Positions 8,550 to 17,548 of a stretch of 64,000 bases of DNA are shown here, in pieces. The notes under the pieces are model-generated. The model was not told the DNA's origin and made no database searches. It saw nothing but the letters and a program-made list of their open reading frames with translations. The DNA is from Paeniglutamicibacter cryotolerans. Lineage in GTDB: Bacteria; Actinomycetota; Actinomycetes; Actinomycetales; Micrococcaceae. The stretch covers positions 62,001 through 126,000 of the forward strand of contig NZ_JACHVS010000002.1 of the NCBI RefSeq assembly GCF_014190875.1. Direction: 5' to 3'. The position numbers and the translations under genes are program-made. Position 1 is the stretch's first letter; every line of letters begins with the position of its first letter.

Positions 8550-9980
8550 TCAGGCCTTTTCGGGGTCCTGCGGTTCTTCGTCGGTATCCGTCGGACCCTC
8601 GTCCGTGTCGAAACCGCCGGACAGCAGCTTGTCCAGGGCGAGATCCATCTCGTCCATCTCGGCGGCAGCCAGCTCGCGGCGCTGACCGAATCCGGTGGGA
8701 TCGTCCAGGTCTTCTGCCGTGGGCATCAGATCGGGGTGGGCCCAGACGGCGTCTCGGCCCTCGATGCCACGATCCTCGAGAAGGTGCGCCCAGAGGGCGG
8801 CCGCCTCGCGCAACCGGCGTGGTCGGAGTTCCAAACCGACCAGCGAGGCGAAGGCCTGTTCGGCCGGCCCGCCGCTGGCTCGGCGGCGGCGAATGGTTTC
8901 GCGCAACCGCACACCCATGGGCAGGTTGTGTGCGGCGACTGCCACGACCTCGTCGACCCAGCCCTCGATGAGGGCCAGCACGAGTTCAAGCCGGGCCAGA
9001 GCGGCCTCCTGGACCGGCGTGCGCTGGGGCGTGAACAGCCCTTCGCCCATCAGGCTCTGGAACGATTCGGGATTCGACGGGTCGATGTCCCGCACCGCCT
9101 CCTCGATCCGGGACATGTCGATGTGGATGCCGCGGGCATACTCCTCGATGGAGCCCAGGACCATGGAGCGCAGCCACGGGACGCGGTGGAAGAGCCGGGA
9201 GTGGGCGCATTCGCGCAGCGCGGCAAAGAGCAGGACTTCCTGCTCGGGGACATCGAGTCCCTCGCCGAAGTGGCCGACGTTGGTCGGGACGAGGGCCGGA
9301 ACGATTCCTGCCAGCGGCAGGCCGATGTCGGTGGCCCCGAGCACGTCCTTGGCCAGACCGCCGACGGCGGCACCGAGTTGCATGCCGAACATCGCACCGC
9401 CCATATTCTGCAGCATTCCCTGCGCGCCGCCGAGCATCGGGCGCATCTGCTCCGGGATCTGCTCGGTCAGGGCCGAGGTGATGGCCTTGCCGACGCTGAT
9501 GGCGACCGGTTCGGTGAGGCTCTTCCAAACCGGCATGGTCTTTTCCACCCATTCGGCGCGGGAGAGGGCGCGGCAATCGGAGCCGTCGCCCTCGAACGCC
9601 GTGGCCGCATCCAACCAGAGGTTGGCCAGCCGGGCCGCGTCGACGATGGCGCCGGCGCGGTGCGCCGAGATCGAGGGATCCTCCCCGGCCACGGCCTGGC
9701 GTGCGGCGTCGGAGGCCATCTTCCAGTTCACGGGCCCGGAATCGCCGGTGGACATCGCGCTCATCATGGCCTGTGCCTGGCGCATCATTTCGGCCATCGC
9801 GTTCGGGTCGGACGGCAGGCCCATGGCCTCGCCGAAGCCCTCAGGAAGGTTCTTGGGGTCGAATCCGCCCGCGCCCGCGGCGCCGAAGAGCGATCCGAGC
9901 ATCTCAGATAGGGGATCCTTCGGGGTCTCGTCTGGGTCGTCGGAGCCGTCGGGACGGTTGCTTGGTGGGTTTTCAGCCAT
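8550..9980 (-). CDS. Zincin_2-family zinc-dependent metalloprotease
   Basis: The protein has about 476 residues and belongs to the actinobacterial Zincin_2 group (PF10103), often annotated as zinc-dependent metalloprotease or coenzyme-F420-associated protein. The N-terminus is a polar, disordered stretch. A glycine and methionine-rich amphipathic region (LGGAQGMLQNMGGAMFGMQ) follows, then the family signature ALRECAHSRLFHRVPW that stands in for HExxH. The C-terminus is acidic. No signal peptide is visible, so it is probably cytoplasmic. The ATG at 9980 is 7 bases after a TACCGT box, implying a leaderless mRNA. The divergent gene is the Lon-like protease, and this pair is conserved in mycobacteria, which suggests related work in protein turnover. 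The substrate is unknown. Confidence 0.82.
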   Translation of the reverse strand: MAENPPSNRPDGSDDPDETPKDPLSEMLGSLFGAAGAGGFDPKNLPEGFGEAMGLPSDPNAMAEMMRQAQAMMSAMSTGDSGPVNWKMASDAARQAVAGEDPSISAHRAGAIVDAARLANLWLDAATAFEGDGSDCRALSRAEWVEKTMPVWKSLTEPVAISVGKAITSALTEQIPEQMRPMLGGAQGMLQNMGGAMFGMQLGAAVGGLAKDVLGATDIGLPLAGIVPALVPTNVGHFGEGLDVPEQEVLLFAALRECAHSRLFHRVPWLRSMVLGSIEEYARGIHIDMSRIEEAVRDIDPSNPESFQSLMGEGLFTPQRTPVQEAALARLELVLALIEGWVDEVVAVAAHNLPMGVRLRETIRRRRASGGPAEQAFASLVGLELRPRRLREAAALWAHLLEDRGIEGRDAVWAHPDLMPTAEDLDDPTGFGQRRELAAAEMDEMDLALDKLLSGGFDTDEGPTDTDEEPQDPEKA

Positions 9981-9993
9981 GCAAATAACGGTA
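9978..9993 (-). promoter_or_regulatory. Leaderless -10 box of zincin gene
   Basis: On the minus strand TACCGT (9993-9988) is followed by 7 bases and then ATG. No Shine-Dalgarno sequence is visible. Confidence 0.45.
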
Positions 9994-10185
9994 CCCCCGC
10001 AAGCTGGGAGTGACCCACGTTCGCGCCTGTCAGTTCGCTGTCGGCACAGCACGGCAACCCGTGGAAGAAGAGGAACGAAACCCTGCTCGAGTACACGCGC
10101 TCCCTAGTCCGCCTTGTAGCCTTGGGGGGATGGGAACCCGCCCGTGCCGGCACGGCGCGGCGGGCGTACTAATGAAAGAGGAACG

Positions 10186-11319
10186 GTGTCCGAAGAACAG
10201 CAGCCGCAGAATCCGGGAGCCACTCCGCTTCCAGCAGGAGCCCAGCAGCCCTTCGGCATCCCCGAGCCGGATCCGCGCGATGTGCGTAGGAGCCGGACGC
10301 TGCGCGCCTCGGGCATCCTTGCCGTGGTCCTGGGCTTGAGTGCGCTGGTGCTTCCCACGCGCTTCGTCGTCGAATCGCCGGGCCCGGCGTTCAACACCAT
10401 CGGCGAGGTGGAAGGGACCAGACTGCTGAGCATCAGCGGAGAGAAAACCTACCCCACCTCCGGCACGCTGGACATGACCACGGTGTACGTCCAGGGTGGC
10501 GGCCAGAAACGGCTGCCGTTCCTGAGCGTGTTGGAGGGCTGGGTCAGCCCTCACCAGGACGTGATTCCCGAGGAATTGGTGATCCCGCGGGGAACCACCT
10601 CCGAAGAAACCAGCGAACAAAACACCGTTGCCATGGACGACTCGCAACAGCTGTCCACGGCCGCGGCCCTGACCGAACTGCAGATCCCCTTCCGGCAGTC
10701 ACTCACGGTGGCTGGTTTCGCCACCGACCAGAATTCCCAGCAGGTGGAGGTCGGGGACGTGCTGCTGGGCATCAACGGCAAGCCGATCGTCGGAATGCCG
10801 GATCTGAGAGCCGCGCTGAAGGCCGCCGGGGACAAGCCCAGCGAGCTGGAGATTGAGCGTAAGGGGAAGAAGCAAACGGTCACGGTGACCACGACCGCCG
10901 GTGCCGAGGGGCAGCGCCAGATAGGCATCTACCTGGGCAATACCTTCAAATTCCCGTTGACGGTGAAGTTCGGCTTGGAAAACGTGGGCGGTCCCTCGGC
11001 TGGCATGATGTTCGCACTGGGCATCATGGACAAGCTGACCCCCGGTGCCATGACCGGCGGAAAGGACTTTGCCGGCACCGGTACCATCGCCGTCGACGGC
11101 ACCGTCGGACCGATCGGAGGGATCGCGCAGAAGCTGGTGGGGGCAAGGGATGCCGGAGCCGAGTACTTCCTGGCGCCAGCCGATAACTGTTCAGATGTCA
11201 TCGGCCGGGTCCCCTCCGGGCTCGATGTCATCAAGGTGGAGACCCTGCAGGAAGCCCGCACCACCGTTGAAGGCATCGCCGGGGGCAAGGATCCCGCCTC
11301 GTTCCCCAGCTGCGGTTAG
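10186..11319 (+). CDS. Membrane-anchored PDZ / Lon-like (S16) serine protease
   Basis: The 377-residue protein has a short cytoplasmic N-terminus, one membrane segment (about residues 40-60, ASGILAVVLGLSALVLP), a PDZ domain in the middle (VEVGDVLLGINGKPIVGM) and a C-terminal Lon-type proteolytic domain without an AAA+ ATPase. The catalytic dyad is Ser271 in GGPSAG and Lys316 in GGIAQKLVGAR, both intact. It should act on membrane or extracytoplasmic substrates independently of ATP. The GTG at 10186 is chosen because AAAGAGGA lies just upstream. The mycobacterial counterpart also sits beside the zincin and a UPF0182 gene. Confidence 0.9.
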   Translation: MSEEQQPQNPGATPLPAGAQQPFGIPEPDPRDVRRSRTLRASGILAVVLGLSALVLPTRFVVESPGPAFNTIGEVEGTRLLSISGEKTYPTSGTLDMTTVYVQGGGQKRLPFLSVLEGWVSPHQDVIPEELVIPRGTTSEETSEQNTVAMDDSQQLSTAAALTELQIPFRQSLTVAGFATDQNSQQVEVGDVLLGINGKPIVGMPDLRAALKAAGDKPSELEIERKGKKQTVTVTTTAGAEGQRQIGIYLGNTFKFPLTVKFGLENVGGPSAGMMFALGIMDKLTPGAMTGGKDFAGTGTIAVDGTVGPIGGIAQKLVGARDAGAEYFLAPADNCSDVIGRVPSGLDVIKVETLQEARTTVEGIAGGKDPASFPSCG

Positions 11320-11478
11320 GGGGTATCGGTTCCGGGGACCTGGATCACGATTACTTCACGGTCAGCTTAAGTGGTGTAGCGGTGGCGCCACGAGGGCGCC
11401 GGTCAGGGCAGAATGGATCACAACGAGCATTTTTAGTGCGCAACCCATGACGGTTTCCGTTGAACGGTGAGGTAAAAA

Positions 11479-14400
11479 TTGAGTTTTGGTGCTGATAGTC
11501 CCTTCGGTCGGCCACCGGGCGGCCCCGATGAGCAGCCCCCGCGGGAGAAACACGAGGGGCCTCGACGCCCCTCGGCGCTGATGCCGACGATCATCGCCAT
11601 CGGTGTCCTGGTGGCGGCGTTCGTCTTCTTCGCGAGCATCTACGCCGATGTGCTGTGGTTCTCCCAGCTCGGTTTCGCTCAGGTCTTCTGGACCGAGTAC
11701 CTGACCAAGGCCGCGATCTTCCTGGCGGCCTTCCTGCTGATGGGTGGTGCGCTGTGGATCTCCCTGCGGATCGCCTACAAGGCACGCCCGGTCTACGCGC
11801 CGGACAACGCACGCCAGGACAACCTCCAGCGCTACCAGTCCCAGCTGGAGCCGATGCGCCGCCTGCTGATGATCGGCGTGCCGGTGGTTGTCGGCGGCTT
11901 CGCCGCGGCGGCAGTGACCTCGCAGTGGAAGGAGGTCCTGCTGTTCATCAACCAGGTCCCCTTCGGTGACGTCGACCCGCGTTTCGGTATGGACCTCGGT
12001 TTCTACGTCAACACGTTGCCGTTCCTCGGCCTGGTCATCGGCTATCTCATCTCCGTGGTGCTCATCGCCGGCATCGCCGGTCTGCTCACCCACTACCTCT
12101 ATGGCGGAATCCGCATCGAGGAACGCGGCGGCATCGTCATCGGCAAGGCCGCCCGCATCCACACCGGCGTCTTCGCAGCGCTCTTCCTGCTGCTGCAGGC
12201 CGGCAACTTCTGGCTCGGCCGCTTCTCGACGCTGCTTTCGCAGGATGGCCGCGTCGCCGGCGCGCTCTACACCGACGTCCACGCGGTAATCCCCACCAAG
12301 GCGATCCTGGCCATCGCCGCGGTGCTGGTTGCCATACTGTTCATCGTGGCTGCCTTCATGGGCCGCTGGAAGCTGCCGATCATCGGTACCGCGATGCTGC
12401 TGGTCACCGTCGTGGTCGCCGGCGGGATCTACCCGTTCATCATCCAGAAGTACCAGGTCGTTCCCTCGGAAAAGAACCTGGAACGCGAGTACATCGCCGA
12501 TAACATCTCGATGACGCGCCAAGCATACGGTCTGTCCGACATCGAGGTGACGTCGTACCCGGCCAAGGTGAACGCCGTCAAGGATGCATTGGCCAAGGAC
12601 AGTGCGACAACCACGAACATCCGCCTGCTGGATCCGAACCTGGTCTCTTCGGCGTTCGCCCAGCTGCAGCAGTTCCGTACCTATTACAAGTTCGCCCCGA
12701 CGCTGAACGTCGACCGCTACGCCATCGACGGCAAGGTCGAGGACACGGTGATCGCCGTGCGCGAACTGAGCGTGGACACCACCGATTCCTGGGTCAACCA
12801 GCACATCACCTACACCCACGGCTACGGCATCGTGGCTGCCTACGGGAACAAGGTTGCCTCCGGAGGCCGACCCGACTTCATGCTCGAGGGCATCCCCACA
12901 GAGGGTGTGCTGGGCAGCGACAAGACCTACGAGCCGCGCATCTACTTCGGCGAGCTGTCTCCGGACTACTCGGTTGTTGGCGGCCCCGACGGCTGGGATC
13001 CGCGAGAGCTGGACCGTCCGCAGTCCGGATCGGACTCTGCGGACACCCGCAACACCTTCTCCGGCAATGGCGGCCCGAACGTGGGCAACTACTTCAACCG
13101 GCTGGTCTACGCGCTGAAGTTCGGTTCCACCGACCTTCTGCTCTCGGACGCCATCAACGCCAAATCCCAGATCCTCTACGACCGCACTCCGAAGGAGCGC
13201 GTACAGAAGGTCGCACCGTATCTGACGGTTGACTCGAACGCCTACCCGGCCATCATCGACGGCCGAGTAAAGTGGATAGTCGACGCCTACACCACTAGCG
13301 CCAACTACCCGTATTCCACTGCCCAGCAGTTGGAAACGGCTGTCACCGACTCGCTGACCGGCGGCACCCGCACCAATGCCCTCTCCGGGCAGGTCAATTA
13401 CATTCGCAACTCGGTGAAGGCCACAGTGGATGCCTACGACGGATCAGTCGACCTCTATGCCTGGGAGCCCGATGAGCCGCAGCTGCAGGCCTGGCAGAAG
13501 ATCTTCCCGAGCACCATCAAGCCGTATTCGCAGATGTCGGGCGAACTGATGAGCCACGTGCGCTATCCCGAGGACCTCTTCAAGGTCCAGCGAGAGCTGC
13601 TCGGTAAGTACCACGTGACCTCGCCGGACAGTTTCTATGACTCGAACGATGCCTGGGCCGTTCCGAACGACCCGACGACGCAGCAGGCGGCGAATGCCCC
13701 GAAGCAGCCGCCATACTACCTGTCGCTGAAGATGCCGGGCCAGGTGAAGGAAGCGTTCTCGCTGACCTCGACCTTCATTCCGCAGACTTCGGCCGGTGGA
13801 CAGCAGCGCAACGTGCTCTTCGGATTCCTTGCAGCGGATGCTGACGCCGGTCCAGAAGCCGGGAAGAAGGCCGATAGCTACGGCAAGCTGCGCCTGCTTG
13901 ACTTGCCGCGCAATACGTCGATTCCAGGCCCGGGCCAGGCCCAGCAGAACTTCGACTCCAACACCACGGTGTCCACGCAGCTGAACCTGTTGCGTCAGGG
14001 AGCCTCGCAGCTGAAGAACGGCAACCTGCTTTCATTGCCGGTCGGTGGCGGCATCCTCTACGTGCAGCCGGTCTACATCCAGTCGACCGGCCAGACGGCC
14101 TACCCGACACTGCGCAAGGTCCTGGTGTCCTTCGGTGACAAGGTTGGATTCGCCGATACGCTCTCGGAGGCCCTGAACCAGATATTCCAGGGCGATTCCG
14201 GGGCCGTGACCAGTGATGGTGGTTCGGGCACCGGCGAAACCACGAAGCCGACGAAACCCGGCGCCACCCAGACCGAGGCGCAAAAGCTCAGCCAGGCACT
14301 GGAGGACGCGAACGCGGCCATCCAGGCCGGGCAGGCTGCCTTGGCCAAGGGCGACTTCGCCACGTATGGCACCGAGCAGAAGAAGCTCGAGGGAGCGCTG

Positions 14401-14520
14401 ACCCGCGCCACCGAGGCGCAGGACGCGATCACGGGCAAGGTGCTAGAACCAGCCCCGGCGCCCACGGAGACTCCGGCTCCGTCGGAGACCCCGGCACCAC
14501 CGGTCGGCGGCAACGGTTAG
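11479..14520 (+). CDS. UPF0182 family membrane protein
   Basis: This 1013-residue protein matches the length and layout of the UPF0182 (PF03699) family. About seven N-terminal membrane helices (first about residues 38-60) precede a large extracellular domain. The chain ends with a low-complexity Pro-Thr-Ala tail. The short cytoplasmic N-terminus is rich in Pro, Gly and Arg. Its function is not established; conservation in actinobacteria and the neighbouring PDZ protease suggest an envelope role. The start is TTG at 11479, supported by GTGAGG 7 bases upstream. No ATG or GTG with comparable support was seen. A strong terminator follows. Confidence 0.9.
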   Translation: MSFGADSPFGRPPGGPDEQPPREKHEGPRRPSALMPTIIAIGVLVAAFVFFASIYADVLWFSQLGFAQVFWTEYLTKAAIFLAAFLLMGGALWISLRIAYKARPVYAPDNARQDNLQRYQSQLEPMRRLLMIGVPVVVGGFAAAAVTSQWKEVLLFINQVPFGDVDPRFGMDLGFYVNTLPFLGLVIGYLISVVLIAGIAGLLTHYLYGGIRIEERGGIVIGKAARIHTGVFAALFLLLQAGNFWLGRFSTLLSQDGRVAGALYTDVHAVIPTKAILAIAAVLVAILFIVAAFMGRWKLPIIGTAMLLVTVVVAGGIYPFIIQKYQVVPSEKNLEREYIADNISMTRQAYGLSDIEVTSYPAKVNAVKDALAKDSATTTNIRLLDPNLVSSAFAQLQQFRTYYKFAPTLNVDRYAIDGKVEDTVIAVRELSVDTTDSWVNQHITYTHGYGIVAAYGNKVASGGRPDFMLEGIPTEGVLGSDKTYEPRIYFGELSPDYSVVGGPDGWDPRELDRPQSGSDSADTRNTFSGNGGPNVGNYFNRLVYALKFGSTDLLLSDAINAKSQILYDRTPKERVQKVAPYLTVDSNAYPAIIDGRVKWIVDAYTTSANYPYSTAQQLETAVTDSLTGGTRTNALSGQVNYIRNSVKATVDAYDGSVDLYAWEPDEPQLQAWQKIFPSTIKPYSQMSGELMSHVRYPEDLFKVQRELLGKYHVTSPDSFYDSNDAWAVPNDPTTQQAANAPKQPPYYLSLKMPGQVKEAFSLTSTFIPQTSAGGQQRNVLFGFLAADADAGPEAGKKADSYGKLRLLDLPRNTSIPGPGQAQQNFDSNTTVSTQLNLLRQGASQLKNGNLLSLPVGGGILYVQPVYIQSTGQTAYPTLRKVLVSFGDKVGFADTLSEALNQIFQGDSGAVTSDGGSGTGETTKPTKPGATQTEAQKLSQALEDANAAIQAGQAALAKGDFATYGTEQKKLEGALTRATEAQDAITGKVLEPAPAPTETPAPSETPAPPVGGNG

Positions 14521-14539
14521 CAGTTGCCGGACCGTTAGA

Positions 14540-14594
14540 CGAGGACCCCCGCCACACATTGCTCCGGCACTGCATGGCGTGGGTCCTCGTTTTT
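14540..14594 (+). terminator. Intrinsic terminator after UPF0182 gene
   Basis: A 15-bp stem with one mismatch (14540-14554 with 14575-14589) is followed by TTTTT. Confidence 0.85.
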
Positions 14595-14665
14595 GAGGCA
14601 AAGTCGAGCCAAGGGGCCCGTCGGGGTGTGCTCCATCACTTTTGGCCGGAAAGGGTCTTCTCGAT

Positions 14666-14694
14666 TTGCCGTTTCCCGGGAACTCGGTCATGAT
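14666..14694 (+). promoter_or_regulatory. Promoter of tRNA-fMet copy 1
   Basis: TTGCCG (14666-14671), a 17-base spacer and CATGAT (14689-14694) end 12 bases before the tRNA. It differs in sequence from the promoters of copies 2 and 3. Confidence 0.45.
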
Positions 14695-14706
14695 TGAGTC
14701 ATACGC

Positions 14707-14780
<74 letters not shown>

Positions 14781-14788
14781 CTGTATGA

Positions 14789-14830
14789 ATGGGCCTGATC
14801 AGGAGAAATCCACATCAGGCCCATTCTTTT
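14789..14830 (+). terminator. Terminator of tRNA-fMet copy 1
   Basis: An 11-bp perfect stem (14789-14799 with 14814-14824) is followed by TCTTTTT. Almost the same element follows copy 2. Confidence 0.85.
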
Positions 14831-14860
14831 TACACAGGGGGAATGGCGGCGTATGGAAGA

Positions 14861-14937
14861 CGGGCTATGGCGCAGCTTGGTAGCGCGCCTGACTGGGGGT
14901 CAGGAGGCCGTGGGTTCGAATCCCGCTAGCCCGACCA
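14861..14937 (+). tRNA. tRNA-Pro (GGG), copy 1
   Basis: The 77-base tRNA includes encoded CCA. The anticodon loop CTGGGGG gives anticodon GGG. It differs from the copy at 16472 by one base in the variable loop. Confidence 0.95.
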
Positions 14938-14941
14938 AGGT

Positions 14942-14990
14942 AAGCCGCTCAAACACTGGGAATCAACCAGCGTTTGAGCGGCTTTTTGTT
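14942..14990 (+). terminator. Terminator of tRNA-Pro copy 1
   Basis: A 13-bp perfect stem (14942-14954 with 14972-14984) runs into a T-rich tail. Confidence 0.9.
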
Positions 14991-15350
14991 TTCCCGGCAG
15001 GCAGGGGGCTGGCGCGCTTATCTGACCCGCGGCTAGTTGAAAAATTATGAGGTTTGGCTCACGTCGAATGGAGAAGCCAACCCATGACATTTCGACATTT
15101 AAAGCGCATCGGTGTCCGGTGCCCGGCCACGCACTTGGCGGGGCCGGAGTGGACGCCATGCCGCTCGCCGCCGTTGCCCTCGGCGGTACGCCACGGGTGC
15201 GCAGTGTTTCCCATGAGCCGGGTCTCACCGATGCGATCGCGGCCATGAATGCGGCACCGGAGGCCGGCGGTAACGTCCTCGGCCATTACGAGTAGCGGGT
15301 TGAGAGCCATTGCGTTTAGTGCCTATCTACCGGCTTTGGGTTCAGGGTAA

Positions 15351-16103
15351 GTGGTGCTCAACGCCTCAGCATCGAGGGCCGGGTTGAGGACGATGGGATA
15401 CCGTTCGCCACGTTCTACGGCGGCTGGCAATGGCCCGGTTTCACCTGGCTCGATTCCGCGGGGTGGGACGCTCAACGCCTCGAAGCTGCGGATCGTGTGC
15501 GCCGACGGAGGCGGCATCGCCGTGGCGAACAAATCGCATGTCGATGTTGTACTCCATGGAGTTCAGGTGGCAAACGCCGGCCTTGACAGATTCAGCTACG
15601 ATGCGGCAGGCGCGCCCGTCACCGCCGAAAATCCGAGCTTCACTGAGAATGCATCGGGCAGCGGTGTCAAGATCGCCAATTCAGCGCTCGCACCACGGCC
15701 GGGCACGCTGAGGGGCCGCGAAGCAAATGGAAGCGAGGCCGGCTTCCAGCCGAATGTCACGAACTCAACGTATGCCACGCCCGGATACATGACGACGGTG
15801 GCCAAGGGACTCACCGCGAATGAAAACAGTTGGAGGGGTGTGAATGTGGAAGTAGGTGGGGCTTCATCCGCCTCCCCGAAGGACGCGGCAGCGCTCCGCA
15901 ATACAGGGAACGGCCTTGGCCTCAATCCCAAACGCAAGCATGCGCCCCTCTCCGTTAACCAACGGGAGGCTATCGGCACCGTAGGCACGAGGAGAATGAA
16001 CGCTGCCGTCGTCCGACCGAACAGCGCGATGTCCGGGACTTCCTGGATGGGTAGGGCGTACTTTGGTCGTGATTCGTCCTCTTCGTGCTTCGCACAATGC
16101 TGA
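15351..16103 (+). pseudogene. Unidentified remnant, possibly of an extracellular protein
   Basis: A 250-codon open frame opens with GTG and shows moderately coding-like third-position GC. Its composition (Ala, Gly, Asn, Ser, Thr, Val) and lines such as GGGIAVANKSHVDVVLHGVQ look like an extracellular beta-rich protein. I do not recognise a family. No Shine-Dalgarno sequence or signal peptide is seen. The first 120 bases read better in another frame, giving the tryptophan-rich GIPFATFYGGWQWPGFTWLD, which suggests a frameshifted and truncated gene. Just upstream (about 15060-15295) another short open frame of unknown origin also lacks start signals. The tract from 14991 to 16260 holds nothing else that I can support. 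It lies between two tRNA cassettes, which fits decayed acquired or duplicated DNA. Confidence 0.3.
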
Positions 16104-16278
16104 AGGACGACGGGTGCAATCGTGAGACTGGGGGGAACACGGTCCCGGGCATCAGCCTGACGTTGTTTTCGGGGCAGGAGCCACCGTGAAGGCGTCAAGG
16201 CGTCGGCCGGTACGTCCCGGAGAACCACGGGATCCAGCCCTTAGGGCGGGTGATGACCAGGGTGGAGGGAACCCCGAT

Positions 16279-16307
16279 TTGTGGATCTGCCCGTGCTTGC
16301 GTAGGAT
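16279..16307 (+). promoter_or_regulatory. Promoter of tRNA-fMet copy 2
   Basis: TTGTGG (16279-16284), 17 bases and TAGGAT (16302-16307). TTGTGGATCTGC and TCTACGCAACG are shared with copy 3, so these two copies carry related promoters. Confidence 0.6.
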
Positions 16308-16318
16308 GGTCTACGCAA

Positions 16319-16392
<74 letters not shown>

Positions 16393-16400
16393 CTGTATGA

Positions 16401-16443
16401 ATGGGCCTGATCAGGAGAAATCCACATCGGGCCCATTCTTTTT
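16401..16443 (+). terminator. Terminator of tRNA-fMet copy 2
   Basis: The same hairpin as after copy 1 with one A-to-G change that leaves a G-U pair, followed by TCTTTTT. Confidence 0.85.
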
Positions 16444-16471
16444 ACACGGTGGGAAGTGTCGTTGCGTAACA

Positions 16472-16548
16472 CGGGCTATGGCGCAGCTTGGTAGCGCGCC
16501 TGACTGGGGGTCAGGAGGTCGTGGGTTCGAATCCCGCTAGCCCGACCA
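16472..16548 (+). tRNA. tRNA-Pro (GGG), copy 2
   Basis: The 77-base tRNA has encoded CCA and anticodon GGG. It has one variable-loop change from copy 1. Confidence 0.95.
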
Positions 16549-16583
16549 AAGGCCCGACCGGACGAGAGTCCGGTCGGGCCTTT
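16548..16583 (+). terminator. Terminator of tRNA-Pro copy 2
   Basis: A 16-bp perfect stem with GAGA loop (16548-16563 with 16568-16583) begins in the last base of CCA. Its sequence is unrelated to the terminator of copy 1. Confidence 0.8.
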
Positions 16584-16652
16584 GCCGCTTCCGGATACGG
16601 TTGTTGTCGCGATGCCCTCACGGCTGACTGCGGGGCTCGTCGGCAGCAAGTG

Positions 16653-17317
16653 CTACCCGGACTTTATTCGCGTGAATGTCAGGTGTATGACGCCGCTGGG
16701 GGATGAGATCGCCTCGAGCTCGTATTGCTCCTCGTGGCCCTCCAGCCCGTCCCCATAACCGCACGCCCGGCCCAGAAGGATCGGCACCTGCACCACGTGG
16801 AGCAGGTCGACCAGGCCAGTTGCGAGGAAGCCACGAACCACGGTGGGGCCTCCGCTGATACGGACGTCCAGGCCATAGGCCGCCTCCAGAGCCGCTTCGA
16901 GCGCCTTTTGCGGTGTGGCGTTGAGGAAGTGGAAGACCGTTCCACCCTCCTTGTAGAGGGCCGGCCGCAGATGGTGGGTCAGCGCGAAGACCGGGGTATG
17001 AAAGGGCGGGTGGGGTCCCCACCAGCCGCGCCATTCATCCTCCGTTCCCACCTTGGTCCAGGGCCCGGAATGTGGGCTGAATTTGCCTCGGCCCATGATC
17101 TCTGTACCGATGCCTTCGTGGTACCAGTCGGAAAACAGGTTATCGACGCCGATGCCGCCGCCGTCCTGGCCGAGCAAGGAGCGCCCCCGGCGGGTGGCGA
17201 ACATCCATTCGTGCAGGCGCTGGCCGGCATATCCGAAGGGGCATCGAAGCCGATCCCCTCGCCGGTGGCGAACCCGTCGAATGAGGTGGAACAATTGTGG
17301 ACGCGGACCATGGGCAT
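16653..17317 (-). pseudogene. Dihydrofolate-reductase-family (RibD C-terminal-like) gene, frameshifted
   Basis: The N-terminus starts at 17317 (MPMVRVHNCSTSFDGFA) with AGCAGGT upstream. After GIGFDAP (about 17237) the frame breaks. The protein continues one frame over as FGYAGQRLHEWMFATRRGRS and runs to a TAG at 16653. One missing C in the run encoding Ala-Pro-Phe explains the shift. The remaining domain is intact to SSPSGVIHLTFTR and includes the DHFR-family lines TEIMGRGKFSPHSGPW and DVRISGGPTVVRGFLATGLVD. Such proteins are usually stand-alone NADPH-dependent reductases of unknown substrate. A sequencing error in the C-run could mimic the lesion, but the neighbouring gene is also decayed. 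Confidence 0.75.
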
Positions 17318-17455
17318 GGGACGACCTGCTCTCGGGGGAGTGGCAAGCAGTTCTGGGGCTGCAACTCCAACGAAGGAGCGCGGGTGCGGCTACGGGCCCT
17401 TCATCGTCGGTGCCGCCATCGGCGGGGACATCGGGCGGGCCTGGATTCTGCACAT

Positions 17456-17508
17456 GATGCGGTATCCGATGCGGTATCCGATGCGGTATCCGATGCGGTA
17501 TCCGATGC
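17456..17508 (+). repeat. 12-bp tandem repeat, about 4.4 units
   Basis: The unit GGTATCCGATGC is repeated four times without change from 17461, preceded by a partial GATGC. It lies between the broken DHFR-family gene and the broken reductase gene. In the plus reading frame it would encode Arg-Tyr-Pro-Met repeats, but no gene is supported there. Confidence 0.95.
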
Positions 17509-17548
17509 GGGGCCCGGTGTTTCGTGCCCGGGCACGAGGGACATCGTC

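Noticed and set aside
15596..16228. Minus-strand open frame of 210 codons between tRNA cassettes
   Set aside because: Its residues show no family pattern, and the plus strand reads more like protein over the same interval; neither is firmly a gene.
17456..17508. Tandem repeat considered as a CRISPR array
   Set aside because: Units are 12 bp and contiguous with no spacers, and no cas genes are present.
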